From the NCBI GenBank assembly GCA_029204225.1, contig CM055111.1, positions 47,915,594-47,979,593 on the forward strand: 64,000 nucleotides of DNA, in the 5' to 3' direction. The number at the start of each line of letters is the position of its first letter. Positions within the stretch are counted from its first letter, which is position 1. Shown piece after piece: positions 23,706-37,300 of the stretch. The DNA is from Diphasiastrum complanatum (taxonomy: Eukaryota > Streptophyta > Lycopodiopsida > Lycopodiales > Lycopodiaceae). Both the position numbers and the translations under genes were made by a program. Below the pieces are notes generated by a model. The model was given only the letters and a program-made list of their open reading frames with translations. It ran no database searches and was not told the DNA's origin.

Positions 23706-24279
23706 GAAACCTACTATTACTTCTTAGATTTGATGTATTTCTAGTATTTGCAAATGTAGAAAAAAAAGGGTATTAGTATCAATGCTCTTTTCATGAATTA
23801 GATGCGAATATGTACGCTTTTTTCAATTATGAATATAAACTTTTGTATTTGATCATCTCTATCTCATTATGTATGGAATGATTGTTTATTGTTTATGTTT
23901 TTCTATTTCATCTTGTATAAATTTGTTGTAAATATATACAAACAATAAAAAAACAAACAAAAACATCAATTTAAGATGATAAAAACATACCTCATCTATT
24001 GTTTGAATGATCTTTAATTCCTTCTAAGATGCATCTCTTTTTTTCTCTATAAAAGCAAACAATGAAAACCAAATCATTGTTAGATTAGAAATCAAATAAT
24101 CATTGTTAGATTACAAATCAATCAACAAGATGATAATTGTTAGAATACAAATCAAAGAATCATTGTTAAATTAAAAATCAGTAATCATTGTTACATCAAT
24201 CTCACCATGTTGAAGATACTATGAAAATGCACTTTATGACTCAAATGTAATCTACCAAAATTTGCAATGCATAATATAC
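23706..24279. other. AT-rich 3' flank, no gene seen
   Basis: AT-rich sequence with ATCATTGTTAGATTA-like words repeated around 24075-24190. No gene is supported. Confidence 0.4.
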
Positions 24280-24720
<441 letters not shown>

Positions 24721-24799
24721 AAAAGCTTCTCTTCACAAAATCTATTTGCAAATGCAGTCGAGGCCCCCACCTTTTCCATATCGCGGGTTTTTCTTGTGG

Positions 24800-25235
24800 C
24801 ACTGCCACGCGTGGCAGTGCCACGCCCAAATTCTTTTTTTTCCAGAAAACTTGCCACGGCATGGCAAGTTTTTGCTTGCTGGAAAAACTTGCAACTTCAA
24901 AATTCTTTTTAAGAATTTTGCCACGCATGGCAAAATTCAGCATTCTGGAAAAAAAATGCCATGCGTGGCAGTAACACGCGTGGCAAATTTTCAGAATTTC
25001 AAGCGTGGCAGTGCCACGCGAATTTAAAATTTGAATAGCTCTAAGCCCCCCCCCCCCCCCCCCCCCCAACAAAAGAATCTGTTCAGAAGAAGAGCCGGTG
25101 ATGGAAAACTTTGATTGCGTGGCAATGCCACGCGTTCATTGCCACGCAGTTTGCCACGGACATTGCCACGCGAGGGACGTTGGATCAAATTTGGTCCCCG
25201 TCTTATGTGTGTGGCAATGGGCATGGCAATGGGCC
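24800..25235. repeat. cluster of GCCACGCGTGGC-type palindromes with a 22-bp poly-C run
   Basis: GCCACGCGTGGC (24804-24815) and near-matches such as GCCACGCATGGC, GCCATGCGTGGC and GCGTGGCAATGCCACGC recur about ten times between 24804 and 25215. Each can form a short hairpin. A run of 22 C lies at 25046-25067. Peptides rich in CHAWQCHA from these words are artefacts of the palindrome. Confidence 0.8.
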
Positions 25236-25366
25236 TATATTTGTAGTTGTAATCCTGAGAAAAGGATAAGTACAAAGGTGAGACACCTGCATCATCCTCG
25301 AGCTATACTTTGGAGGATGAAGGACTTCAGTCCGTAAGGACTGAGGAAGGAGAGAGATTTGTCACA

Positions 25367-26230
25367 TTAAGTATATCTGCATACAGTAATAAAGTAGAAT
25401 ATGTAGATAGAGGAGATTGTGGAGTTCCAAAGATTAGTGCTATTATAGGAGATCATACTATGATAGAATACTAATAGACTCAGGATCCAGTATCAACTTA
25501 ATAATTGAAACAATGGTTAAGGACCTAGGACTAGAAAAACAGATACAACCTATTACTTACCATGAAATCCATTTAGCAGAGGCATCCAAATGCATACCAG
25601 TAGGAGAGCTAAAGGGTATTAGTGTAGTTATAGAGACATAGACATTCGTTATGAATTTCTTTGGCATAAACCCAGTAGATACACCACCATATTCAATATT
25701 ATTTGGAAGATCGTGGCTATATCAAGGATATGCTATTATAAACTGGTCTACTAAACAAATATTTTTTCCAAGCATTCTCACAACTAGTCCAATAGGGGGT
25801 CACCTTCTGAGATGGGGTGAGGAGTTAGCCAGACCTACTGAATCCTGTATCAATTTCATAGGATGTTATGAGATCGACAAGGAAGAGAAAATTCCAACAA
25901 CATCCGAGTCGAGAGAAGTTCTGGGTGGAACCGGAGCAAGCCTGACCAAAGGGATGGTAGATAAGACAGATTATGTAGAAATAGAAATTAATAAAGGTGA
26001 AATTTATATAAACACCAATCGGACTAGGAATGTGAAGAGTATATATTACTTTTTCAGAAATATCAAAACGTATTTCCTTGGTCAATGGACGATTTAATAG
26101 GAATATCAGTTAAATGGGGAGAACATAGAATAGATCTCAGGGAGCAATACCTGTTAGGCAGCGCCAATATAGACTAAATCCGAAGTATTCCTTGTTAGTT
26201 TGAAAAAACCTCAAAAAATAAAACTTATTA
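25367..26230 (+). pseudogene. Ty3/gypsy protease and start of RT (decayed)
   Basis: A retropepsin (LIDSGSSINLI at ~25471-25500) is preceded, in another frame, by YVDRGDCGVPKISAIIGDH and followed by ILFGRSWLYQGYAIINWS. Lesions include a frameshift near 25462 and TAG at 25639-25641. At ~26150-26200 the pre-RT signature PVRQRQYRLNPKYSLLV appears, then stops. The RT and RNase H domains are deleted before the integrase remnant begins at ~26260. Confidence 0.8.
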
Positions 26231-26259
26231 TGAAATCCTTGCGATATCATCTTATTGCA

Positions 26260-26957
26260 TGACAATTATATAAGTTAGGTATTTATGGTATTACACGACA
26301 TTGTCCTCACGAATTTGAAGTCTGACAGATTATTGCCTTGACACATGAAGGTATCGGAGGTGGATATTTTTCCTCCGATGCTACTGCTAGGACAATTCTT
26401 TTGCCAAGTTTTTGGTGGCCAACCCTTTTCAAAGACACCCATGCTTATGTAAAAGTTTGCGACATTTGTCAACGTGCAAAGAATATAAAAAAGGCCGACC
26501 ACAATCTCCGTACTCCAATACTTGAAAGCGAAGCATTTCACAAATGGAGTATCGATTTCGTTGGCCCTATTAGTTCGGCAACATGTGGCACACAATCCCG
26601 ATACATCTGGATTGCCACTAATTATGCGACAAAATGGATAGAGGCTAGAGCAACATGCAAAGCAGATACAAAATCTATAACACGTTTCCTCTCTGAAAAT
26701 ATTATCACTCAATTTGGTTGTCCAATAGAGCTTGTTAGTGATCAAGGTTCTCACTTCCTTAATGAAGTAATCAACAGTTTACTGACTCATTACTTCGTTA
26801 GCACCCCGTACTATCCTAGATGCAATGGACTAGCTGAATCTATGAATAAAACAATTTGTAAAGCCTTAACCAAGATAATAGAAATAAGTCGATCAGATTG
26901 GAAAACGAAATTATTTTCTGCTATCTGGGTGTATCGAACAACGTCAAAGCGAGCCAC
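26260..26957 (+). pseudogene. gypsy integrase remnant, copy 1
   Basis: The zinc-binding region reads LTHEGIGGGYFSSDATA ... VCDICQRAK, with Tyr in place of the second His of the HHCC finger. The DDE core is visible: FHKWSIDFVGPIS, ELVSDQGSHF, YYPRCNGLAESMNK. A TGA interrupts the start, before QIIALTHEG. The frame is cut at 26957 by an inverted copy of downstream DNA; after that point the protein turns into unrelated residues. Confidence 0.85.
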
Positions 26958-27261
26958 TATTCTATGGGCCATTTCTAAGGCCTCAAATTTTGCTCTAGCC
27001 ACATTTTGGGCGGGCTGGGACCCCTACCTATAGGAAACTGTGTGCTGATTTTACCATTAATAGTCGAGTTTTACATGCCGATTTTTATAGAAAATTGTGA
27101 AAATTGCTTTAAAAATAGTCCGTTTTTTCTTCGAAAATATCGGCTAACATGAGTCGATTGCTAAGTAAAGGTCTCAAAGTGGAGAAAACTTGGGTAAGAA
27201 TATACATAAACAAAAATGTTTATTTGAATCATTATATACAAGAGAATGGATCAGAGAGAAA
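26956..27261. repeat. inverted repeat, left copy (of 28198-28505)
   Basis: About 305 bp are the reverse complement of 28198-28505, nearly exact except for one short indel (AACGAAAAATCGG side). It separates the two copies of the integrase segment. The source is most likely the right copy, which sits in its natural place after pol. Confidence 0.95.
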
Positions 27262-28165
27262 TGCCACTAATTATGCGACAAAATGGATAGAGGCTAGAGC
27301 AACACGCAAAGCAGATACAAAATCTATAACACGTTTCCTCTCTGAAAATATTATCACTCAATTTGGCTGTCCAATAGAGCTTGTTAGTGATCAAGGTTCT
27401 CACTTCCTTAATGAAGTAATCAACAGTTTACTGACTCATTACTTCGTTAGCACCCCGTACTATCCTAGATGCAATGGACTAGCTGAATCTATGAATTAAA
27501 CAATTTGTAAAGTCTTAACCAAGATAATAGAAACAAGTCGATCAAACTGGAAAACAAAATTATTTTCTGCTATCTGGGTGTATCGAACAACGTCAAAGCG
27601 AGCCACAACTTGGAAAACACCATTTGAGCTGGTATATGGCGAAGAGGCTTTTATGCCAGTAGAGTTTTTAATTTCTTCTCTATGCATTACTTTAGCTTAT
27701 GCCACTGACTTGTGTGACGATAGTGCTTATCAACACCAAGTTTAGAATCGACTCTTTACATTGACGAAACTGTGTGAAACATGACTCATATTTTATCGAA
27801 ACATGACTCATATTTTATCATGCACAGTTAGTTCATAAATGACGGCAAAAGGCTTGGCATGATCATCATGTCAAGACTAAGGATATTCATGATGGTGATA
27901 AAGTTTTACTTTATACATCTTCCAAGGTCCATCCAGAAGGATATTCATGATGGTGATAAAATTTTACTTTATACATCTTCCAAGGTCCATCCAGGGAAAT
28001 TAAAATTCCATAGCCAAGGTCCTTACGTTGTCAAGAATTTTTTTACAAATGGTGTCGTGCAATTAGAGACATTAGAAGGCATACCCCGTGACACATTAAT
28101 CAATGGTAGCCGACTACAGTGATACTATGAGGATACCTCTACAGTAGATCCTACCTGTCTAAGAA
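27262..28165 (+). pseudogene. gypsy integrase remnant, copy 2 with C-terminal part
   Basis: 27262-27606 is a direct duplicate of 26613-26957 (345 bp each, a handful of differences). The frame then continues as it should (WKTPFELVYGEEAFMPVEF). A 60-bp tandem duplication (27883-28000) and several stops break it. Further down the integrase C-terminal domain is readable (KILLYTSSKVHPGKLKFHSQ) to about 28122. Copy 1 and copy 2 together show a local rearrangement, not two insertions. Confidence 0.85.
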
Positions 28166-28197
28166 GTATTTCAGGGGTATTGTTTTTCTCTTTCAAT

Positions 28198-28505
28198 TTT
28201 TCTCTCTGATCCATTCTCTTGTATATAATGATTCAAATAAACATTTTTGTTTATGTATATTCTTACCCAAGTTTTCTCCACTTTGAGACCTTTACTTAGC
28301 AATCGACTCATGTTAGCCGATATTTTCGAACGAAAAATCGGACTATTTTTAGAGCAATTTTCACAATTTTCTATAAAAATCGGCATGTAAAACTCGACTA
28401 TTAATGGTAAAATCAGCACACAGTTTCCTATAGGTAGGGGTCCCAGCCCGCCCAAAATGTGGCTAGAGCAAATTTTGAGGCCTTAGAAATGGCCCATAGA
28501 ATAGT
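28198..28505. repeat. inverted repeat, right copy
   Basis: This is the partner of 26956-27261. It contains the junction CGACTCA|TGTTAGCCGATA at 28310/28311, the start of the 3.5-kb repeat, so the inverted copy carries that junction too. Confidence 0.95.
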
Positions 28506-30051
28506 TTACGGCCTTAGAATTGGCCCAATTATACTACCTGACACTGCCAAGTAAATTTTCAATGTACTCCGTTACTTTTATTAATGCAAAAATTGCCTAC
28601 TGTGTTTTTCAGGGAACCAATTGCCTTGAAGAAACCCCAAGTCATGAGTGCTCGCCAGTAACGACACACGGGAAAAACCGGCAAAATCAACTCGCAACCA
28701 ATGATCGAAAATTATGGGACAAGGTCAAGGAAACTTCAACAAAAATATAGGCAAGTTCTAGCGCAAGTTGAAGCAGCACACTGATAGGAAAATCACCTCG
28801 ACAGCTTAAGCCATGGGCCACAGACACACAAAGGGAAAAATGCAAAGGGAGGCCAAAAGTGCATAAGAAAAAATATCCTACCTAAAAGTGGTAGGGGTTG
28901 ACCACAAGTAGCAAAGAGGACTACTCAATTAAGAAATACAAGCAAGTAAAGTACTCGCCATTTACACTACCAACAAGTGCAAAAGAGGAAATTGGGTCAC
29001 ACAAGTGGTACCCCAGTACCAGTGACCCAAAACATCTCTCAAAACAAAGGGGGTACCACTTCAAGTCCAATCCCAAGTTAAAGAGCCATGTACAAAATGG
29101 GACTCATGTCATGAAGGCCTAAGGATGAAAGTATGACATTTTGAAGGGGAAGGTGTGAGAGATGCCTATAAGAGGAGGGCCTTTTTTTTTTTTTTGGCAT
29201 AAACGTTGAAGGATAGAGGAGTTAAGAAACTAGTTGATGATAGAGAGTGGTTGATGTTGGTTCATGTGAATTCAAGGAGAGTTGCAAGAGAGTGACAAAT
29301 AGTGTTGTTGGGGTTGGGAGAGAATTCTTTTAGACGTGAAGCAAAGATGAGAACTTTTTGTGGAATGAGTGGGGGATTGAGGCCAAGCTCGTTGAATGTT
29401 ACGTGAGAGGAGGTGTGTGTAAAAGAAGAAATACGGAGGTACCATCTCCCATCCCGCATAAGATCAAGCTGTGATCCAAATGGCTTGTAGAACGAGTCAG
29501 AGACAGGCAATCGGAAGACAACTACCGTATTAGAGATGGATCAGAAACCAATGGAAATCCTTCATGAATCGGTGTATTGTTTCAACCGTCATTCGTCGCT
29601 AAGGATTTGGGGGTCGGAAAGAGTGCGGTTTGATCACTATTAGCTATCCACTCTGTGTGGGATGCAATCTATAGCTCAAGCGTGGTCCCTCAACCTACTA
29701 TATGTGATCCGTCGGACCGGAAACTATGGTGCACGCTGCCTCCTCTCTGATGAAGTCGCTGCAGATCCAAGAGAGAGCTACGCAATGGGTATTTGAAGTA
29801 TGACAATCCTGCTACTCCTGGCACTGACTGTTTGAGTGACCCAGAGGATACACATACCCATATGAATAACGTTTAGCTCTCTGTCTGAGTGACATATATA
29901 AAGTATCAAGGCGATTGAGTGTCGTGTGATCTCCACTCAGGTGTACCTAGCTACTGTCATCTTCATACCAGAACTGCAACGTCCACCGAGCCCATCATGT
30001 TCACAATCAGCGTTGATCTCGTTGAACCTCTGCTAGCTCGCTGGGGTGCTG

Positions 30052-30092
<41 letters not shown>

Positions 30093-31870
30093 TGAATCCA
30101 TGCTTATTGTCTAAACCTTGTCTGGAACCTGCTGTATCCTTGACAAAGTCCAATGAGTCTCTGTGGGGATTTCGCTAATTCACTAGAGCTCTATCAAGCT
30201 TGGGTCGCCGGTTGAAACTCTTCTGGAATCCGCAGACTCCTTGCTAAAGCTCCCTGAGCTCGGAACCTGCTAGCTCGACGCATCTGGACACGCCCACCTG
30301 AAGCATAACTGCAGATCGACCAGCAGCTACAACATCTCAAAGTCATGCGACCTCCAGTGAGGCTAGAAAGAACGACCAACGAGGCCAAGATGAGCTATGA
30401 ATACCACCATCCAAAAGACCAACGAACCTCGTACCAAGGCTTATGGCATCTATCGGAAATGGTGTGAACTCATGATTTGGGGGAGTCCAAGGGCACTCTG
30501 GTCTCCCGTTTTCACATAAGGTATAGTTTTCAGTTCCTTGTTAAAGCATGTATCTTTCCATATGTCATGAAATATAATGTCATCCTTGGAATTTTGTGGG
30601 CATTGCTTAGCATAACTTGGATTTGGCGTGGCTCTCTAGCCTGACTTCGATTATAAATTAGTATTGTTACCTTGGTATGGGTTTGCTTGACGATGATCAA
30701 ATTAGATAGCATGCTAGTCGTGTCTCCTCAGAGTATGCTCACAATCATCAAAAGTTAAAATCTCTATGCATATTATGCTTAGATTATAAGACTTAGTTTG
30801 ATGTTGTATTTGGAAATGAGATGTTTTGTGTGTACTTAAGTCACTGGCCTGACCTCTTTGAAATAGAAGAGTGGGCCGTCACTGTACGTGGTTGAAATAC
30901 CCCACCTCGGTTAGGGGTCATCATAGTCACCTCCATTCTGCCTAGCGAAATAACTAGGCCTGACGTTTGGCAAAATACCACCGCCTATCAAGCAAGGCGG
31001 CGCGTATAATTGACACCCTCACACTGCACGGAACTAATCATGACATATCGTAGCATAATTATCTGAGAACGGTTTGCTTATCTCACCCTGATCAGTTGGA
31101 CACTCTAGTGACGCATTCCAAGTAAGTAACAAGCAACAGACGATGGCTCCATTTCATTTGACCTATGAGTGAGCACCCCTATGGAAACCTCTATAGCATT
31201 TGGAAGTAATTACACTCGGGTGGCCTCGAGCCGTGAACCTCGACCATTGTGAAGTACCAGAAACACTGGCATGAGCAAAACTACCCAGAATAGTATCTCG
31301 AGTTATAGATATGATCTCGTCTTGACAATAGTCGGTGCCTCTAGAGACCTAGGATGGGGGACGCGCCAAACAACTTCCGTACTCGTGGGGGGTTGGACCC
31401 TTAAACATAATGGATGAGAATCAGTTCCACCCTATATTAGGGGATGTCTGTCAATTAATCCGAGAAGGAGCCATACACTACTATGTCTATACCCCGGCAC
31501 TCCACCCTCACCTACGGGCGGGAGATACTATATTTAGAGTACAACATTGCGGGGGTTATAATAACTTTGAAACCTATGAGTTCAATATTGATGGGTTCTG
31601 GCATCTGACTTACGCCGTTTCCACCGATTACACGAAACCCACGCAGCCTTTCATACCATTTGGATCGCCAGCGCAGTCACCCGGACCAAGTGGCAGTACT
31701 AATAGACCCCCATAATTAGATCCACCAGAAACAAAGAGAGATGAAACCAGTAGCAATGACCCCTCTACGAACTTCTATATAGAGGGATGGCCAATCTAGA
31801 GGACGAACAGTCTAGGCATCAAACCGATAGGACTGAGATTGCAATTACACCTCCCTACAGCCGTGCCTCT
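28311..31870 (+). repeat. 3.5-kb direct repeat, copy 1 (LTR-like plus gag-like start)
   Basis: It begins TGTTAGCCGATATTTTC and matches 34335-37841 throughout, ending at GTGCCTCT in both. Inside are a TATA-like GCCTATAAGAGGAGGGCC (~29163), a (GA)n insertion (30053-30089) absent from copy 2, and an open frame at 31410-31715. The sharp left edge, the TG start and a promoter-like box suggest an LTR followed by the 5' end of a gypsy-type internal region. I could not find the LTR's right end or a primer site. Confidence 0.8.
31410..31715 (+). pseudogene. gag-position ORF of the repeated gypsy-like element, copy 1
   Basis: An ATG-started frame of 101 residues with YYVYTPALHPHLRAGDTIF and GGYNNFETYEFNIDGFWH ends at TAA. 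The same frame is readable beyond it with stops to about 32168. I do not recognise the fold. Its place before protease-proximal sequence fits the N-terminal gag-like part of a gypsy polyprotein. The second copy (37380-37685) differs by a few residues, so the frame has been kept. Confidence 0.5.
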
Positions 31871-33261
31871 GGACATGCCTAGCCCCGTGGACCCGAAAAT
31901 TCAAAGTACAAACAAAACTATGCAACACCCTCAGAAAATGCCTAGCAATATCCCTTCAGAGGAAAGGATGAACAAAACTAGGAAGAGAATGAGAGTAGAG
32001 ACCCACAACAAGAGAGTTATTCCCCAGGGACAACCATCAGTTACAACGCCTTTAGAAAAAACTGTCTTGGGGGCTCTACCCAAGATAACTCCACTTGTGC
32101 AACCCAGAAATATCATTGATCATGAATCTGCTAACGAAAGTATATGGGAAAACATGATTGGGAAATGACCTCCTAGGATCTGCTTGGAAAAGGGAATCAC
32201 CAATACTTGGCTATCGCCTAGAGCCAAAGAACCAAAGCAAAAAGACACTACCCCAGAAAAGGAGTGTGTTTAAGTAGTAGCATAGGAAGTGTAGACCTAC
32301 CAAAAATTTCAAATGATCTGAACATAGAAGTAACTTTGTGGCAATTGCTTAGACTATCCCCGCTGATGAGAAAAAAAGTCAAGCAACTGATAGGGTCATC
32401 TGTTCTTCAAAAGCTAGTTCCACCCAATGGCGAGCTAAACTATTACAATATCCAACATGAGGCTGATAGAGATTTACCACCTACAGACCTCAAAGTAACC
32501 CCTCAGGATAGATGAGATGAGACCAATGACAAGAGGCCCCCGACACACTCAGAAAGCACACCCATACCCAGAGAGGCTAGGGCGAGTGTACTGAAGATAA
32601 CCCAAAGTGAGTTACGAACAGACCCCCCTAGAGAAGAGTGGATGGAAGAGAGTGAATGGCAGGTGAGTCTTTGGAAGTCCACTAAGTCTGAGGAGGAAAT
32701 ACTAGCAATATTTAGCAATCAGCCAATTGAAGTTGTACCTCCTAACGAGGGCAACAAAAATGGTAGCTCAAAATGGGAGGAAATAGAAGAACCCGTATGG
32801 ACCACCCCTACAAATCACTCTGCTAGATCCAGACGCACAAATCTAGATTCCACGACTTTCGATAAAGAATATGACCTATTCGAAGATCACGTGACCATGG
32901 TGGGCATGAGTACGTTGATACACAATGGTGAAACTGAGTACCAAAATCCTACCCAAGGAACCCAAGAGATGCCAGTTGATACACTCTATTGGGTGGATTG
33001 CCGGGCTTTGATTCTAAAGTTGAAGATGAAGATCCCGAGTCTGGATTTAAAGGTAAAGTAAGAAATACCCCAACCATGGATAGGACCAAAGGTGAGGAAA
33101 TCTATGATATGGCCGAAAGAATATTCCAAGCTATATGTATGGATCTCTCATTTCTACTATGGAGTCCAAATATACATGAGAATCACATGCATCAGACGAG
33201 AGATCTGAGCTCTTTGGCCCCTAACCCTATACATCATGATAGATCTACCACAGAGGATTAA
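31871..33261 (+). pseudogene. gypsy polyprotein, region before protease (decayed)
   Basis: Frames around 32264-33061 show NIEVTLWQLLRLSPLMRKK, the 'LLK.SP..R' box that precedes the protease in plant gypsy polyproteins. A charged, low-complexity spacer follows (EEPVWTTPTNHSARSRR, DHVTMVG). Several stops and at least one frame change occur. No protease active site follows before the sequence changes at ~33.26 kb. Confidence 0.5.
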
Positions 33262-34334
33262 TACCCAGATAACAAGCTCGATGTTGGGTAGATGATGCGA
33301 TAACAGGCCACACCCTTATCTTTAATTTTACCTATGGGATGAGGGAAAATAGGAAGTTTATGTTTTATTTTCATTTGTTCATTTCGTTGTTTTGCTAATT
33401 TTGTTGTTTGGTGAATTTCTTTCTATCTATATATTATGAAAAAAAAAAATATTATTGTTGTATGCACTACCCGTTGTTGGAGTGCAGAAACCAGATGATC
33501 CAAAAGTCAAAAGCAATTGCACCCACCACCTTTGCACTTGCATCATATAGTCACGACGTGATTAGACCAATTGATTGCACGGTTGAATGAATGCATCCAT
33601 ATCCATGCACTCTGCATATACCTTGAGCTGCATAAGGCATTGTGCATTATTGTAATGGGCATACGTTTGACTGACATAGAAGCATATGGGGGGGTTAGAG
33701 AGAAAAGTTGGGAATGGAAACATTGTAGCGAGGAGAAGAGTGACTCCTTTGCCCAATAGATAAGACACTGAAAAAAAAAAGCAGGTTCACATTGCTCTAG
33801 TCGGTTGTAGATAGAGAATTGTGGTAAATCATCTTACGCACTTTGGATTCAAGCTAGGAACATCTCATTTAGATCGACGATGTTTACAAGAGCAAAGCTA
33901 GTCTTCGAACTGTGCAACATTTTTGAAGCTGCAACACACATGCACACTGCAATCACGCAATATTAGACACAGCACTGGTAACCTGCATCCATGCTAAATC
34001 ACTCAAAAATGCATTTGCATATCCCTCCATGCATGGGTCTGAGACGGGCATGTCTTGAATATGATGGGTGGGAGCATTTGCCAAATAGGTCATGGGTGTT
34101 TTGATGCAGGTATGAAGACACTAGCTTATTTGAAGATGTTGCAATGAAGACCAACCAGTTGCAGATGGATCCTAAAGGCTCAACCAATGGCCTTTGGAAA
34201 GAGAGCAATTCAAGACACCATCCTTGTGGTTAGCATCACCCAGCAAGGGTGCTGAGCCCACTATCGTTGATTCACCACCAAGAACAGTCTGAGTTCGTTC
34301 GTGTGCGGACCACACTCCCCAGTGACGTCGCCAA
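33262..34334. other. unassigned sequence before the second 3.5-kb repeat
   Basis: There is no recognisable gene. The last bases, CCCCAGTGACGTCGCCAA, sit directly against the TGTTAGCC start of the second repeat and resemble the 3' end of a gypsy internal region. Confidence 0.35.
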
Positions 34335-37300
34335 TGTTAGCCGATATTTTCACACGCACAATTGCCTATAGGTAGGGGTCCCAGCCCGTCCAACATGTGG
34401 CTAGAGCAAATTTTGAAGCCTTAGAAATGGCCCATAGAATAGTTTACGGCCTTACAATTGGCCCGATTATACTAGCCGGCACTGCCGAGCAAATTTTCAA
34501 TGTACTCCGTTACTTTTATTAATACAAAAATTGTCTACTGTGTTTTTCAGGGAACTAGTTGCCTTGAAGAAACCCCAAGTCATGAGTGCTCGCCAGTAAC
34601 GACACACGGGAAAACTAGCAAAATCAACTCGCAACCAATGGTCAGAAATTATGGGACAGGGTCAAGGAAACTGCAACAAAAATATAGGCAAGTTCTAGCG
34701 CAAGTCGAAGCAGCACATTGATAGGAAAATCACCTCGACAACTTAAGCCATGGGCCACAGACACGCAAAGGGGAAAATGCAAAGGGAGGCCAAAAGTGCA
34801 TAACAAAAAATATCCTACCTAAAAGTGGTAGGGGTTGACCACAAGTAGCAAAAAGACTATCCAATTAAAAAAGACAAGCAAGTAAAGTACTTGCCATTTA
34901 CCTCACCAACAAGTGCAAAAAATAAAATTGCAAAAAATAAAATTGGGTCACACAAGTGGTAGTGGTACCCACTACCAATGACCCAAAACATCTTTTCAGA
35001 ACAAGGATACCACTTCAAGTCCAATCCTAAGTTAAAGAGCCATGTACAAAATGGGACACATGTACAAAATGGGACACATGTCATGAAGGCCTTGAAGGAA
35101 GAAAGTATGGCATTCTGAATGGGAAGGTGTGAGAGATGCGTATAAGAGAGGGCCTACATAAACGTTGAAGGATAGAGGAGTTAAGAAACTAGTTGATGAT
35201 AGAGAGTGGTTGATGTTGGTTCACGTGAATTCAAGGAGAGTTGCAAGAGAGTGACAAATAGTGTTGTTGGGTTGAGAGAGAATTCTTTTAGACGTGAAGC
35301 AAAGATGAGAACTTTTTGTGGAATGAGTGGGGGATTGAGGCCAAGCTCGTTGAATGTTACGTGAGAGGAGGTGTGTGTAATAGAAGCAATACGGAGGTAC
35401 CATCTCCCATCCCGCATAAGATCAAGCTGTGATCCAAATGGCTTGTAGAACGAGTCAGAGACATGCAATCGGAAGACAACTACCGTATCAGAGATGGATC
35501 AGAAACCAATGTAAATCTTTCATGAATCAGTCTGCTGCTTCAACCGTCATTCGCTGCTAAGGATTTGGGGGTCGGAGAGAGTGCGGTTTGATCACTGTTA
35601 GCTATCCACTCTATGTGGATGCAATCTATAGCTCAAGCGTGGTCCCTCAACCTACTATATGTGATCCATCGGACCAGAAACTATGGTGCACACTGCCTCC
35701 TCTCTGATGAAGTCGCTGCAGATCCAAGAGAGAGCTACGCAATGGGTATTTGAAGTATGACACTCCTGCTGCTCCTTGCACTGACTGTTTGAGTGACCCA
35801 GAGGATACACATACCCATATGAAGAACGTTTAGCTCTCTGTCTGAGTGACATATATGAAGTATCAAGGCGGTTGAGGGCCGTGTGATCTCCCCTCAGGTG
35901 TACCTGGCTACTGTCATCTTCATACCAGAACTGCAACGTCCACGTGCACCAAGCCCATAATGTTCACAATCAGCGTTGATCCCGTTGAACCTCTGCTAGC
36001 TCGCTGGGGTGCTGCCAGGCTTACTGAATCCATGCTTACTGTCTAAACCCTGTCTGGAACCTGCTGTATCCTTGCCAAAGTCCAATGACTCTCTGTGGGA
36101 ATTTCGCTAATTTACTAGAGCTCTGTCAAGCTTGGGTCACCGGTTGAAACTCTTCTGGAATCCGCAGACTCCTTGCTAAAGCTCTGGACACATCTGGACA
36201 CGCCCACCTGAAGCATAACTGCAAATTGACCAGCAGCTACGACATCTCAAAGTCACGCGACCTCCGGAGAGGCTAGAAAGAACGACCAACGAGGCCAAGA
36301 TGAGCTATGAATACGACCATCCAAAAGACCAACGAATCTCGTACCAAGACTTATGGCATCAATCGGAAATGGTGTGAACTCATGATTTTTGGGAGTCCAA
36401 GGGCACTCCGGTCCCCCGTTTCCACATAAGGTATAATTTTCAGTTCCTTGTTAAAGCGTTTCCACATAAGCTATAGTTTTCAGTTCCTTGTTAAAGCATG
36501 TATCTTTCCATTCGTAAGTTCATATGTCGATGAAATATAATGTCATCCTTGGAATTTTGTGGGCATTGCTTAGCACAACTTGGATTTGGCGTGGCTCTCT
36601 AGCTTGACTTTGATTATGAATTAGTATTGTTACCTTGGTATGGGTTTGCTTGACGATGATAAAATTAGATAGCATGCTAGTCGTGTCTCCTCAGAGTATG
36701 CTCACAATCATCCAAAGTTAAAATCTCTACGCTTATTATGCTTAGGTTATAAGACTCAGTTTGATGTTGTATTTGGAAATGAGATGTTCTGTGTGTACTT
36801 AAGTCACTGGCCCGACCTCTTTGAAATAGAAGAACGGGTCGTCACCGTATGTGGTTGAAATACCCCACCTCGGTTAGGGGTCATCATAGTCACCTCCATT
36901 GTTGGAACTGCCTAGCGAAATATCTAGGCCTGATGTTTTGCAAAATACCGACGCCTAACAAACAAGGCGACACGTATAATTGACACCCTCACACTGCACG
37001 AAACTAATCATGACATATCGTAGCATAATTATCTGAGAACGGTTTGCTTATCTCACCCTGATCAGTTGGACACTCTAGTGACGCATTCCAAGTAAGTAAC
37101 AAGCAACAGACGATGGCTCCATTTCATTTGACCTATGATTGAGCACCCCTATGGAAACCTCTATAGCATTTGGAAGTAATTACACTCGGGTGGCCTCGAG
37201 CCGTGAACCTCGACCATTGTGAAGTACCAGAAACACTGGCATGAGCAAAACTACTCAGAATAGTATCTCGAGTTATAGATATGATCTCGTCTTGACAATA

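Noticed and set aside
24746-25027. His/Cys/Trp-rich ORF (CHAWQCHA repeats)
   Set aside because: The residues come from the GCCACGCGTGGC palindromes; frames on both strands show the same pattern.
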